Source: Diplonema papillatum (taxonomy: Eukaryota; Euglenozoa; Diplonemea; Diplonemida; Diplonemidae). Taken from it: 64,000 nt of DNA. The DNA is taken from positions 124,001-188,000 of the forward strand of contig JAPJBO010000279.1 in NCBI GenBank assembly GCA_030068145.1. The letters run 5' to 3'. The notes below the pieces were generated by a model. It made no database searches and was not told the origin of the DNA. It saw nothing but the letters and a program-made list of their open reading frames with translations. Below are positions 51,970 to 62,983 of the stretch, piece by piece (the stretch's first letter is position 1; each line of letters begins with the position of its first letter). The position numbers and the translations under genes were made by a program.

Positions 51970-52507
51970 TTTTTTTTTTCTACATAAGCGCCAGCTTGAA
52001 AGGAAATGCTCGACGATGCTGCCCGACAAAGAACAGAAGGGATCCCAAGTGCTGTAACTACCGAACCACGTGCTGAACGGACGTGAGGTCTACCCCTACA
52101 CGACAAGACACACAAACACAACAGGTCAACAGTCCTGAGTGAGAAAGCAACACACGGTGGTGTAAGCGAAGAACAAAAGGGGATGAAGTGGAGCAGGGAG
52201 GCCGCGGTGGAGTGGGTGAAGCAGGCGACGGGGCTCGATGGTGTAAGCGAAGAACAAAAGGGGATGAAGTGGAGCAGGGAGGCCGCGGTGGAGTGGGTGA
52301 AGCAGGCGACGGGGCTCGATGGTGTAAGCGAAGAACAAAAGGGGATGAAGTGGAGCAGGGAGGCCGCGGTGGAGTGGGTGAAGCAGGCGACGGGGCTCGA
52401 TGGTGTAAGCGAAGAACAAATCAGATTGTGTTTGTATTGTATTTGCCCCTTACCTCTATATTTCCCCCCTTCCATTCGGAGTCGAAGCAGCTACGTCGAG
52501 TATTTTT
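51970..52507 (-). mobile_element. retroposon family B, copy B4, expanded by an 81-bp tandem repeat
   Basis: The normal B layout (tacataagcgccagcttgaa ... gcagctacgtcgagtatttt) is interrupted after acacggtggtgtaagcgaag by three 81-bp units (52178-52420). Without them it would match B1 in length. Confidence 0.85.
52178..52420 (+). repeat. three 81-bp units encoding a 27-aa SAM-like segment
   Basis: Each unit is 27 codons in plus frame: MKWSREAAVEWVKQATGL, then DGVSEEQKG. The pattern W(S)..AV.EWV...GL resembles the first helices of a sterile alpha motif (SAM) domain, a protein-interaction fold. The unit's last 19 bases (ggtgtaagcgaagaacaaa) are the normal B sequence, so expansion copied B plus an inserted coding scrap. 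Units are identical, so expansion is recent. Whether any protein is made is unknown; B elements have no start signals. Confidence 0.8.
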
Positions 52508-55500
52508 GTGTTAACAATGCGTTGTCGGTACTACTGCCAGAATTAGCAGTTGGCAGCGTACCACATGAAACTTGCCAAAGCAGGTGAGTTCCGCTAGTGC
52601 GCACAAACAAAAGAAAGCGCCGTACTAATTTTTTGACTCCGGCTTTTTTAGCTCCAGCTTCTGAGGTTCTACTCCAGCGTGCGTGCCTCCCCGAGTGAGC
52701 CAGGTCTGGCACAAGCTGCCGCTGGAAGCACCCAGCCGAACTTTCACTTTGAGAAAAGGAAAAAGAAAGAAACAGGAGTACCGAGTGGTTCACGCAAACA
52801 AGAAGTCCTTCGAAGGGGAAGCAACATCAATCAATGCAACAGAAATCGAAAGAAATTGAACGCCACACATCGTCGACAACAAGAAGAAAAACTCTGGAGA
52901 TCGTCGGTGACACACGTAAGGAACTTTCACCGACTCGTCGACCGAGTCACCATACCCAGGAGTTTCAAGCAAAGACAATAAAACAGTCAGCTTCGGTTGG
53001 CAAATGATGCCCCAGCTACGCAACTTACGTTCGCGGCTTCGGCTTTCTAGGTTCTTCAGCCCGATTAAAAACGTCAACACGATACTGGTTCCATGGCTTA
53101 ATGGACCGAAACACGGTGCAGAGAGGTGTGTGTTCGTGTTGCGCACACACGGGTATGCGTACGTTCTTGCATCCCTCCCCAACCCGGGCTTCCTTTTTAC
53201 CCCTGCAAACCCGTGAATAGGTGCTACGGGAGTATCTGGCAACCGCTGCTTAACACAGTGCATGCTAATCCATGTGGTTCATGTACTTAAAAGAACTCAA
53301 TGCTTAACAGTGCTCACGTGGGCGGTGTCTTCGGACAGCACCTCGTGATGTTCGCATCACGAAACAAAGAAGACAGTGAAATGGTCGTCACCTGGTCGGG
53401 TTTCGCTCGCGACCGTTTCCTGAACGATCCTTCACTAAATCCGCGGTTAAATAACCTGGCCTTCAGTGGTGCAAGCACCACGCGCTCTTCAAACCAAAGA
53501 AACATTTTCCCCCCCGGTCCTTCGCGCATGCGAGCCCGCATTCCTTGCACACTTTTCCCAGTGGTGCTTTAACCATTGATGCTGTACGTCCACTGTGCTC
53601 TGCGGGGTTGCTTGGCAGATCGCCACGCGGCACCCTGAGTCTATTTAAATGGTTCGGTTATATAAGGCCCGGAGACGGGCTTTCCTGTGCTCTCGTAGGA
53701 TGGACGGTCCTGGCGTGGGCGAGAGATTACACCGGACTCACATCGCTGCGACACACAAGTTCCATGCTGATGATGGTCCGTGGCTGAAAGAACCGAGCCA
53801 CAATGCAGATCGGACGGTCTGCTTTCTCATTTTCCGAGCACGTCCGTTGCAAGTGATCTCCCTCGGCCGGGTGTTCTTTTTATTGGTAGGATAAGAAACT
53901 TGGTTCTTTGAAGACTAATAATAATCCGAACGACAGGTTTGCCGCTCCAATCCGTCCAGAGAAACAAAGTAGCTTGCTTCCCCTTCGCTCCCTTCCCACT
54001 TGCTTGCACCACTTAATGTGGTCAGCAGCAAGATTAGCAGCATTCTGGCTTCATCTTTCACTCCAACCATACGGCGCGCGGCAAGCAGAGTAGGAGCGGT
54101 GGACGAGAGTGACAGACACAAGCATACGAGTGCGGATTTTATTATAGCAACGCGGCTTCGCGTCCAACTTGTCCTGCGGGGCATCACTCGCTCCTTCTCT
54201 GCTGCAGCCACACACATCCTGCAGACTTCAGGGAGGGAGTCGAGCGACAAACAACAAAACAATTGTACTGTGTGTCCGTGGCGACAGCTTGGCCTAATTG
54301 TCTAATTCGTCCGGCTTGACCCTGCCTCTGGCTTATTTTCTTCGTTCGGACTGGCCCTACACACCCCCGTCTGGCCCTCACACAACAAAAAAGGTGAGAC
54401 GCCTCCCCAACCTCACACCAAATAAATCCGGAACGTATCTGGAACAACGGTTGCCCAGAGAAAGTTTCACGAAGCCAACGAAAAATACTCGAGGGGCTGC
54501 CTTGTGCTTACTTCGAAGGAGGCTAGAGCGGGAGAAACAATGCAACTACAATGTAGGTCTTTTTTGTTGAACGCTTACGCCCGCCACTGAACCCAGATTC
54601 ACCTGTGTTTCGTGTGGGCTACAGCACATTTACCTCTTTTTGATCTTTTGCAGCTGGCAGCCTCCTCGAGCATATCCTGCTTATACAAAAAAAAGTGAGG
54701 AAACAGTGCTGAAATCCGCAGGACCCCCCTGAGGCACTAGATTCTCCCTCCGCCCGAAAGGCATTGCGCCATCGTTTTTGTCATCGTTGATCAGCTGAGC
54801 CAATTGATGCTGATCTTCCGGTACTTCAGTTTATCAGCGCGACCACCAACCTCCGGACATGTTGCGCTACAAGAAAAAGCAATACGCCAGGGATCCGGGA
54901 TCACGGCCGCGGATAGCCTTGGGCAAGTTCGAACGCTTAGGCTCCACATGTTGTGGTCTTGTCTCAAAATGGGGAGTCAAAAGGGGTCTTCACGACGGGG
55001 TGGGGGGGGGGGAGAATATATAGCATGCACCGCCTCCGTCCCTGTAGCCGCGCCACTCGGGCTCCAGGGGATGTTGGAGTCAGGTGGGACAAACAAAGCA
55101 ATTGTATTGTGCAGTCTCCCTAAGAAACGCCGTTTTTCGGCGGCGGCAAGCTTCCCATATGTCTTCAAACATTTTATGTTCGACAGAAAGTGGTTGAGAA
55201 AGTATTACAAGCAACAAAGGCAAAGAGTCCGAGTATCCTACTACCCCTCCCCGTGACATGCATTCGCCACTGGGTGACAACCTCTTCGATCGTACCGTGT
55301 CGTGCTTCTGGCGTTTGCTCTCATTCGAATCATCGTTTTCGCGCGGTTGCTTTGCGACCCTTCCCTTCCTTGCCGGTTTGCATGCTTCTGCGTAACCAGT
55401 ACGGTGCACCCACAACTTTCCCACAATGTGGTCGGGATAGCCGTAACATTTACCCACAAAACATCGTGGGGAGTATTGTGGCTACCCGCCGAACGACCGG

Positions 55501-56460
55501 CTCAGCGTTTTCCGTCCCGTGCCTGGCGTTGCCTCTAAGTTCCGCCCTTTACGAGGTTGGACAGGGGCAGCGACACAAACATCCAGGCCGTTTCCAACCT
55601 CTTTGTTTGTACTTTCCCCCCCACCCCCACACACACCCAGGTGGTGGCGGCCGCAGGAGTCTTTTTGGCTAGCCAAAGAGCGTAAATGAGTGAAAGAGTA
55701 CGTACAGTAGTGAGTAGAGAAGAGAACGAGTGTAAAGGAACGGAGGAAGCACAAACTACCAGACTAGCGGAGGCCACCGCAAAAAGACTTCTTACCTTTT
55801 CCTTGTCCCTCAAAACCAGCACCAATAACAACCACCCCCACAGTCTGTCGATCCCCCCCCAGTCACCAAGCCAGACCACCCTGAGACGTTCAGCCACACA
55901 ACCAATATGGCGACAGCTAAAGCCGTGTCAAAATTTTGAGGGACCTCCCTCCGGACGAGGCAAAACTCAACCAAAAGAAGGAAAAGTGTCGAAAACGGGG
56001 ACGAGAGAGAGAAGAATTGTTGCAAAACAGAAAATAATCGACAGCCAACATAAAAATAAAAAAGAGGAGATGCTGCCCGAAACTTGCAGAGAGCCTGTGC
56101 AGGAGGTCGTGGAAACCGTGGCGATTTGATGCACGCGCAGGACTGTACCAAGTACGTATTGCACTCGCATTTCACGCTCCTCCAGGTTGAATTGTTTTCC
56201 AGTACACAACTTACTGAAGGGAGCATCTCCGGAACAACTGTGCCCATAAGAAAAGAAAACGAAGTCAACGAAAAAGTGCATCAGTGCATGCCTCAGCTCC
56301 AGAAATGTTCGTCAGAAAGCACCCCCGCTGAAAATAAGACAGACCCCTACTACTTGCGGCACCTTGCTGAGGAGGGTTTTCCGTGTGTGGATACAACAAC
56401 GAAGGCGCACACCGATACTATATACACGTGTAGCCGTCACCCTTCAGAGCACGCAAGCGT
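52508..56460. other. intergenic, repeats
   Basis: 52540-52630 is repeat G (gcagttggcagcgtaccaca, cttgccaaagcaggtgagtt). 53260-53312 is the short repeat seen after the Lys/Pro exons. 53680-53820 relates to 21400-21555. 54481-54694 is retroposon A7. 55010-56460 holds short ORFs on both strands without motifs. No gene is supported. Confidence 0.5.
54481..54694 (+). mobile_element. retroposon family A, copy A7 (sense on plus)
   Basis: aaaaatactcgaggggctgc, tttgttgaacgcttacgccc, cctgtgtttcgtgtgggcta, cagcctcctcgagcatatcc, tgcttatac plus A8. Close to A4; a short loss removes tacaaagcagg before the tail. Confidence 0.8.
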
Positions 56461-56885
56461 TTAACCCCTTACGGACGGAGGGGGAGAAAATTTGTTCGGG
56501 GCTCAGAAAGCCTTCCTGGGGAATCTGTAGGTCAAACTCGAGAGTTTTACGACTCCAAAATGGGAAACCTGGTGCTCCTCGGAAAGGTTTCGTAAGACAT
56601 CTCTTCACAGATCCTTTTTTGAGCGGGGTTTTTGGAACTGACATACCACACTGGACATGTCAGTACAAAAAAGAAGTTGGCAGCGTTGGAACCTGCCATG
56701 TAAAGATACAAAACAGGTCCTTCGCACACAAACACGTGCTCGACGACGAAGAAAGTTGGCAGCGTTGAACCTGCCATGTAAAGATACAAACAGGTCCTTC
56801 GCGCACAAACACGTGCTCAACGACGCCTTTTCTTTTTCGACATGCCCCGTGCCCATTATATGCCCTCCGTCCGTAAGGGGGTAAA
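56461..56885. mobile_element. TTAA-flanked TIR element (piggyBac-type MITE)
   Basis: CCCCTTACGGACGGAGGG at 56465-56482 and its exact inverse CCCTCCGTCCGTAAGGGG ending at 56880 form 18-bp perfect terminal inverted repeats. The left end abuts TTAA (56461-56464), the right end TAAA, consistent with a TTAA target duplication with one change. The 417-bp interior has no ORF and contains two tandem ~80-bp copies of a repeat G relative (56676-56830). Confidence 0.75.
56676..56830 (+). repeat. 80-bp tandem pair related to repeat G
   Basis: gaagttggcagcgttg, aacctgccatgtaaagatac and tccttcgc(a/g)cacaaacacg occur twice in a row. The agttggcagcg start is that of repeat G at 20.3, 20.7, 29.4 and 52.5 kb. 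Confidence 0.8.
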
Positions 56886-57302
56886 GGATGATTCTATTGC
56901 CGAAAAGTCGCGCGGAGACTCCAAACCCCCCGTTTTATCAAGCAAACTTTGTTCACTCCGAAAAAAAAAAAAAAAAATGGTGCCAGGCGCTGAGAACAAA
57001 GCAATGGGGGCCTGAGCTCAGGCGCTGCCTACTGCGCGACTTGGCCGCAAAACCCCGCAGCGACTCGCAAGGGAGAGGAAGCGGCGTACTATCACGAGGA
57101 AGAGACAAAACCCCCAAAACCGTTTTTAGCTAAACCGATTCCTTGCTTTCTAGTCAAGAAAACGAATCAAGAAGAAGCTGCGCAAAAGCAAAAACAAGCA
57201 AGTGACCGCAAAAGACCCAATCCGTTCGCCCCCTCCCACCGTCGGACTACAACAAATAATAACAACCCGCACCACGTGAAGCACCGCAAGTGCCGCGAAA
57301 CC
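56886..57302. other. spacer
   Basis: A diverged tail E (56915-56960) is followed by an A run. No gene is supported. Confidence 0.4.
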
Positions 57303-57592
57303 CAAGCACCACACTGCGAGAAAATACATATAAACGCGGACAACAGACCGGTACGGGCTACAAGGCAACCCCTGCTCAATTTGTAGAACGTGGGGGGCCC
57401 AAGACTACTCTCCACGAAGGAATGTACTTGGTGTCGGTCACAAACAGTCCCGGACATGGCTAGCCATAACCCAGAACGAAAGCGTGCACTAAATATACAA
57501 CCCAGCCCTTTCTTGCTCTAAGAGAACCCATTCATGAACGGTCACACCGGAGACCCTAAAACCCCGGAATTTCAAGCGAACTTTAACTCTAA
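57303..57592 (+). repeat. dispersed element E, copy 2
   Basis: It matches 48838-49128 with a few changes (e.g. ataaacgcggacaacagacc) and ends ccggaatttcaagcgaactt, taactcta. The flanks differ completely, so the element moved or was copied as a unit. Confidence 0.85.
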
Positions 57593-58714
57593 TAAATACG
57601 CGACTGCAAGCAACCCCCAAAGCTGCTTCTTGTTTCGCCGGTCGCCTACCCCCCCTCCCCTTGGCGGAGCTGGTGATATTGCAGTGCAAGATCGCCGAAG
57701 ACAGGAAAGCGATCTTTGCGTGTTAACGACGGGACTCTCACCCTCTGTGGATACCCCATTCCAGGATGCTTACCTCGGCGCCAGTTGTGTCCCCAAGCAG
57801 CTTACGCCACATTCTGGATATCCGTAGAACACCAGTTCAGGCTTGGGCTCTGCCCTGTTGCTTTCTTTTCCTGCGCTGAGTGATACGCTTAAGTTTAGCG
57901 CGTAGATCTTCAACAGCTGAGGTCGGTGAGAGTTTCATGGTGGTGGCGATTCACAAGGACAGCACGTTGGGCAAAAATACACGACCCAAGCTGGAGGTGA
58001 AAGTCACACCCGCTTTTCGGGTGAGACTCGGGCACACCCTATCGTGGTTCCAAGTTGGTCACTTCGGGAGAGCAGGACTGGCGACGCGGTGAACCGAGAG
58101 CTGACTTAAGGTGTCCGAGTGATCGCTCATGAGATCCTACAAAGGTCGGTTCATCTTGACAGCAGGACGACGGCGGCCGTGGAAGTCGGCATCCGATGGT
58201 GAGTGTGTAACGACTCCCGAAAATGGATGACGCTGGGGCAGTGATTGCAGTGAACGGTAAACGTTGGCAAGCAGAGCCTCGCTAGGCTTCCAGCCTGCCC
58301 CATTCACGTTCTTTCTGCCAGTCGAATACTGGAACACAAACACCCGTAGTTCCAGCTTCTGAGGCTGGACCTCACCGTGCACGGCGGTACGGGTGCTTCG
58401 GGACCTCCGCTGCGTCTCTTTCCAGAGCTTCTGCTCCCTGCGAGGCAGCGCAGCCAGTATTCCCTCACGTGGTGCACGCGCTTTGCCGCTGGTGGTTCGT
58501 CGTGGGTGCCGCCGTTTCGCTCATCTAAGCCACCCAACAGCTTGCCGCCAGCCAGCCCCGTGCATTCAACTCTTTGCACTGCCAAATGGATACGCATGCG
58601 CAGGCGCTCATGCGTATCCCCTCCCCGTGGGGAACAAAGAGGCAGCACAACAGAGGTCCCTCATGGGTTCGCTCCTTATTTGCGGAATCTCGACCTCCCC
58701 CCCCATTTTATTCC
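57593..58714. other. intergenic
   Basis: 57731-57843 repeats 13154-13266. 57990-58060 and 58345-58375 share words with the inverse of 51830-51960 (agcttctgaggctgga, acacccgcttttcggg). No gene is supported. Confidence 0.5.
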
Positions 58715-58942
58715 TTTTTTTTTTTGTATAAGCACCTGCTTTGTAGGAAATGCTTGAGGAGACTGCCAGTTGCGATAGATCAAAGGAGGTAAATGTGCTG
58801 TAGCCCACACGAAACACAGGTAAATCTGGGTTTAGTGGCGGGCGTAAGCGTTCAACAAAAAAGACCCACTTTGTAGTTGTATTGTTTTCTCCCCCTCTCG
58901 CCTCCTTCGAAATGAGCACAAGGCAGTCCCTCGAGTATTTTT
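58715..58942 (-). mobile_element. retroposon family A, copy A8
   Basis: This full-length copy runs from an 11-T run and gtataagcacctgctttgta to gaaatgagcacaaggcagtc and cctcgagtattttt. A1, A5 and A8 agree closely, so this may be near the active consensus. Confidence 0.85.
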
Positions 58943-58978
58943 GCGATAACCAGTAACCACCTTAGTGAGCATACTTGT

Positions 58979-59135
58979 TAACAAATCTTGCGGGATGTCC
59001 TGCAATGTTTTGGGAAAGGCTAAAAAGACGCAGTCAGCTTGGTAGTGGGTGATCAGATTTCCTAAATTCGTAACCCGAAAGTGTCGCAGGCTGAGAACAC
59101 ACAACTGAGAAACGATCAATCGGCACGCACAAACA
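58979..59135 (+). repeat. dispersed repeat shared with 21602-21745
   Basis: aatcttgcgggatgtcctgc, ggctaaaaagacgcagtcag and gatcaatcggcacgcacaaa match the 21.6-kb copy at moderate identity. Gaps differ. Confidence 0.65.
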
Positions 59136-59660
59136 AAGAAGAAGGCTGGATGCCAGCACCAAGAACAAACGCGAGACGCAGTTTTCTGCCCAGACACTAA
59201 AAACAACGCCAAGTCCCCGTCCTCTGTAATTCTTGAATTCTTCCTCCCTCGTTTCTCCCTCAATCAAAAAATACGGCACGCGCGCACTCGATGGTGCGCG
59301 ATGTGCTGCGACGAGACCACCGTGCGGAGAAGGGTGGATCTCGAAGAGAGGGGGAGGGAGGGGGTCAAACAGGCTGGATAATTCCGAAAGAAACAACCCG
59401 CGCCCCACATAATAGCCCTTACTTGTCTCCCAGGCGGACCCATTTAACCAAAGGTCACACGGAGACCCTAAAATCTCGGAATTCCAAGCGAACTTTATCC
59501 GAGTCTAGAGGTTGGTAAATTGAAATTCTCAATTTAGCTCTCTAGCGAGCTATCCCACTTTTCTGGGGCAGGCCGTGGGGGTACCCCCACCCCGGACATT
59601 TCTCTAGCGTTTTTTTTTGGTATTTTTGAGAATTCAAAATTCGTCGAAAAAATTTCTCGC
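59136..59660. other. spacer with tail E
   Basis: 59440-59505 carries tail E (ggtcacacggagaccctaaa, ttccaagcgaacttta). No gene is supported. Confidence 0.4.
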
Positions 59661-59667
59661 GGCGGAC

Positions 59668-59746
59668 AACGGCGTGGCACAGTCGTCAGTTGACGACGTT
59701 CCTTACCTACGGGTGGGCGGTTCGGTTCCCGCCGGTGGACTTTTTT
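59668..59746 (+). other. tRNA-like A/B-box sequence with T-run
   Basis: TGGCACAGTCGT (from 59675) fits an A box and GGTTCGGTTCCC (from 59719) a B box, 44 bases apart as in tRNAs. A GGCGG/CCGCC T-stem forms with an 8-base loop and six T follow at 59741. Acceptor and anticodon stems do not form, so a functional tRNA is unlikely; a tRNA pseudogene or pol III retroposon head fits. Confidence 0.35.
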
Positions 59747-59899
59747 CCGGGTCTGCACTCAGCATCAAAGGTTCACCAGGGGCGGTCCGGAGGGGCCCTC
59801 CCCCCTGGATAAGGGCCCCCAACTTGCCATCATCAAGGTTTTCCGGGGGGGTCCGGGGTATACGCGCCCCGAACTTGCTATCATCCCAACCGAACTTGC

Positions 59900-60262
59900 C
59901 ATCAGGGTTCAACGGGTTCGGGTTTTCACAAACGCCGAACTGGACAAAAAGGTTCGGGTTTGCACCAACGCCGGACCTGGGCGAAAGGTGCGGATTTGCA
60001 CCAACGCCACGCTGAACAAAACATTCGGGTTGGACAAACCGGACCGGCAAGAAGCTTCGGGTTTGCACAACGCCCGACTGGGCAAACGGTTCGGGTTGCA
60101 CAAACGCTGGACTGGACAAAAAGGTTCGGGTTTGCACTGGACAAAAAGGTTCGGGTTTGCGCAAACGCCGGACTGGACAAAAAGGGTCGGGTTTGCACAA
60201 ACGCCGGCCTGGACAAAAAGGTTCGGGTTTGCACAAACGCCGGACTGAGCAAAAGGTTACCT
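59900..60262 (+). repeat. ~36-bp minisatellite
   Basis: About eleven imperfect units share ggacaaaaaggttcgggttt and gcacaaacgccgg. The left units are the most diverged. Confidence 0.85.
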
Positions 60263-60408
60263 CTAGACTCGCTAAGGGTGGTCCTAACACCCATGTACTT
60301 TAACTCCAGAAAACGGTGGTTGTTTGGGGTCCAGGCCGGGGCTCGTGCCTCCCGTCTTGACAGCCCGGAGCAGCATGGACAATGGCGTGTCAACGAGTGC
60401 GTCCGCTG

Positions 60409-60822
60409 TTTATCACAGTGAATCACGGTCCACCACGGTCTATCAGGTCCATCCCTAGTCCCTAGAGCTGCATCGAATTGCCCGGTGCTGTATTCTTCGG
60501 TCTATCACGCTTTATCAAGAGGGGATGGACCGGCTCAGATTGGCATCCTCGCCCGGTATTCATCTTAGTCAAGGGGGTCTGGCTATCCATCTTATGCACG
60601 GGGAAGGTAGGTATAGGATCTATAGGGACGGGACCCGACCGGCTTCCGCAAGTCCGCACCCCGAAGGCTCTACACACCCGGAGTTTCAAGCGAACTTTCA
60701 CTCTTCGTGACGACGACGATGAGACGAGCGAGTTCCGCCTGAAACGAAAGCGAGCTCTCCGCCCGCCGAGCGTCGTGCCCGAGTTCCAGATCTGTTAATG
60801 CATGGATCAAACACCCCGATTG
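60409..60822. repeat. second copy of the 50.9-kb composite
   Basis: Inverse repeat C, the MITE end (ggctatccatcttatgcacg, ggtaggtatagg), cttccgcaagtccgc and tail E (cccggagtttcaagcgaact), then ccgagttccagatctgttaa, ending ccccgattg. It lacks a short G stretch before taggta. The left MITE end found at 50797 is absent here. Confidence 0.85.
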
Positions 60823-60902
60823 TCGGTGTCCAGGGCCTCACCTGTCCATGCCTAGACCCTTGTTGTCGGTGCCTAGGCTCTTGTAGGAGTGGCGCTCTAC
60901 CT

Positions 60903-60904
<2 letters not shown>

Positions 60905-60979
<75 letters not shown>
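60905..60979. repeat. (CT)n microsatellite
   Basis: About 37 perfect CT units. On the minus strand it appears as poly(Arg-Glu), which I regard as an artefact. Confidence 0.95.
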
Positions 60980-60983
<4 letters not shown>

Positions 60984-61682
60984 ATTCGTGTTGCATCATC
61001 GATTTGCATACTATAGGAGTACTGCCCCCCCGAAAACGACATCATTTTCTTTAGGATGCGCAAACGGACGCACGCCTGGGCTCTGTCGCCGGGCTGCCAG
61101 CGTCGTGCCGCCCGTGTTTGTAAGCCAGCCTGGGGTCCGCCAAGAAGTACAACCCCTGGCCGCCAGCCTTTTCATCTTCGACCAGCCAACACGGGGCTCC
61201 GAGCTCCCCGACGCACCGAACGGCGAAAGCTGGTTCATGCGGCGAGCTCAACCCACCCGGTGCGGTCAAAGAAAGCGGGTGAATTGGGAGCAACAAGTGC
61301 TGTTATGCCACTTGTCACGCATCAGGTGACAGTGCATACCTAGCGACTTCTTGGCGGAACATCCCCACCCCTCTCTCCCCCCTGAGGCTTTCCTTCCAAG
61401 CGCGTTCTTGCAAGCCCCTCCGAAGAAGACTGATGCCAGCATCAATCATGCACGAAAGGCAGTGTTTCTGTCCAAACATTAAGCTGAAAAGTTTTCTCCC
61501 CTCAGTATCACACCCCTCTCTGTACCCGCATCCGCTGTCCCGTCTACAGACACTGCTGGTAGTCCGCGCAGTGCGTCCGTGGCTTAAAAGGCCGAAACAC
61601 GGTGGATACGATGCCGAGCATATAGCATTCCGACCGCGTTCTTGCATTCCCCATCCTCCCCCTCAGTAACACCCCCGTCTCT

Positions 61683-62172
61683 GGACTTCCTCCATACTAT
61701 GATCAGCTGGAAATCGAAGGGGTGGAATCAGATGCGCACCAATCATGGCCCTGCTATGCAGGCGCGGGATCCGGTGTGCCCGTGTCCGACCAATGTTGTG
61801 CTCATGAAATAGGGGCAAACAATCGGCAGAATCTGGTAGCAGTTGAAGTAACGTAAGCACTGTGTTCCTATCGGGATTGAAAGTGCTTGGGCCAATGTTC
61901 GACGTCAATGCCTGCTCGGGCTGTATCCAACACTCAGACAAGTCATACCGGACGAAGGGATGAACGGGAGGTAGACTAGGATATTATTCCCGACAACGAT
62001 AGACGACCCTGCCGCAGAAGTCTGCTGTTGCAGCGACAAGTTCGAAATGATCAGCTGGAAGTCGAAGACGTGGAATCAGATGCGCACCAATCATGGCCCT
62101 GTTATGCAGGCGCGGGATCCGGTCGTGCCCGTGTCCGACCACTGTTGTGCTCATGAAATACGGGCAAACAAA
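61683..62172 (+). repeat. direct repeat, ~130-bp arms
   Basis: 61697-61815 and 62045-62172 share atgatcagctggaa, cagatgcgcaccaatcatgg, atgcaggcgcgggatccggt and gttgtgctcatgaaata. About 230 unrelated bases separate them. Confidence 0.85.
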
Positions 62173-62623
62173 GCCGGGTTCCTCCTGCAAACCAGAACGC
62201 CCCCCTCCTCTCTGCCTTTCTCCCTCTCTCCCTCTCTGTCTTGGCACGTTTGCAAATACCCGGTCGGTGGCTTCCGATCTAACACCAAGAACTCCCCCTC
62301 CTCTCCGCCGATTGCGAAATCTAATACGGTATCATTTTCCTAACAATTAGGGCTTGGCAATCTAAGGCAGATGCTTTTTTTTTTTTGTTGCAAATTCATT
62401 TCTTTTTGTATTTTGCTTCATGCGATGCGATATTAATGTGCAGAAATTGGAAACTCGTGGTTATTCCCGACCCCCACTCTTTTTGTGGTACGGGTGTGCC
62501 TCCCTAGCTCCGTCTAGATCCGGGCAGCGCCTACGAGTTTGTTTACTACTGCAGGTACCCATCCCTCATCTTAAGAGCCTGACTGCATGTCCAGGAGGAA
62601 GCGTGTGGGAATCCTGTCGACCA

Positions 62624-62690
62624 TTATGCATAGCATCCCAGGCTTTTTCTGACGAGCTGAACTTGTACACACTATGCATAAAATCCCAGG
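62624..62690 (+). repeat. left remnant of the 48-bp array
   Basis: One and a half units (gcatcccaggctttttctga, cgagctgaacttgtacacac, tatgcataaaatcccagg) lie left of retroposon B5, slightly diverged from the main array. Confidence 0.85.
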
Positions 62691-62983
62691 TTTTTTTTAC
62701 ACAAGCGCCAACTTGAAAGGAAATGCTCGACGATGCTGCCCGACAAAGAACAGAAGGGATCCCCAGTGCTGTAGCGACCGAGCCACGTGTTGAACGGGCG
62801 TGAGGTCATGCGGGTCTACCCCAACTCAAATCACACAAACACAACAGGTCAAAGTCCTGCGTGAGAAAGCAACACACGGTGGTGCAAGCGAAGAACATAA
62901 TATTGTGTTTGTATTGTATTTGCTCCTTACCTCTACATTTCCTTCCTTCCATTCGGAGTCGAAGCAGCTACGTTGAGTATTTC
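62691..62983 (-). mobile_element. retroposon family B, copy B5, inserted in the 48-bp array
   Basis: T-run, acacaagcgccaacttgaaa, gaaatgctcgacgatgctgc, aacgggcgtgaggtcatgcg, tggtgcaagcgaagaacata and gaagcagctacgttgagtat. Array units on both sides show that it inserted at the cttttt of one unit. Confidence 0.85.

Larger units (their letters stand above)
60823..62623. other. intergenic
   Basis: 60905-60979 is a CT dinucleotide run. 61425-61500 is a D tail (gcacgaaaggcagtg). 61683-61815 and 62040-62172 are a dispersed direct repeat. No gene is supported. Confidence 0.5.

Noticed and set aside
60889-61063. Poly(Arg-Glu) or poly(Leu-Ser) protein
   Set aside because: It is a CT dinucleotide run with no flanking coding evidence.
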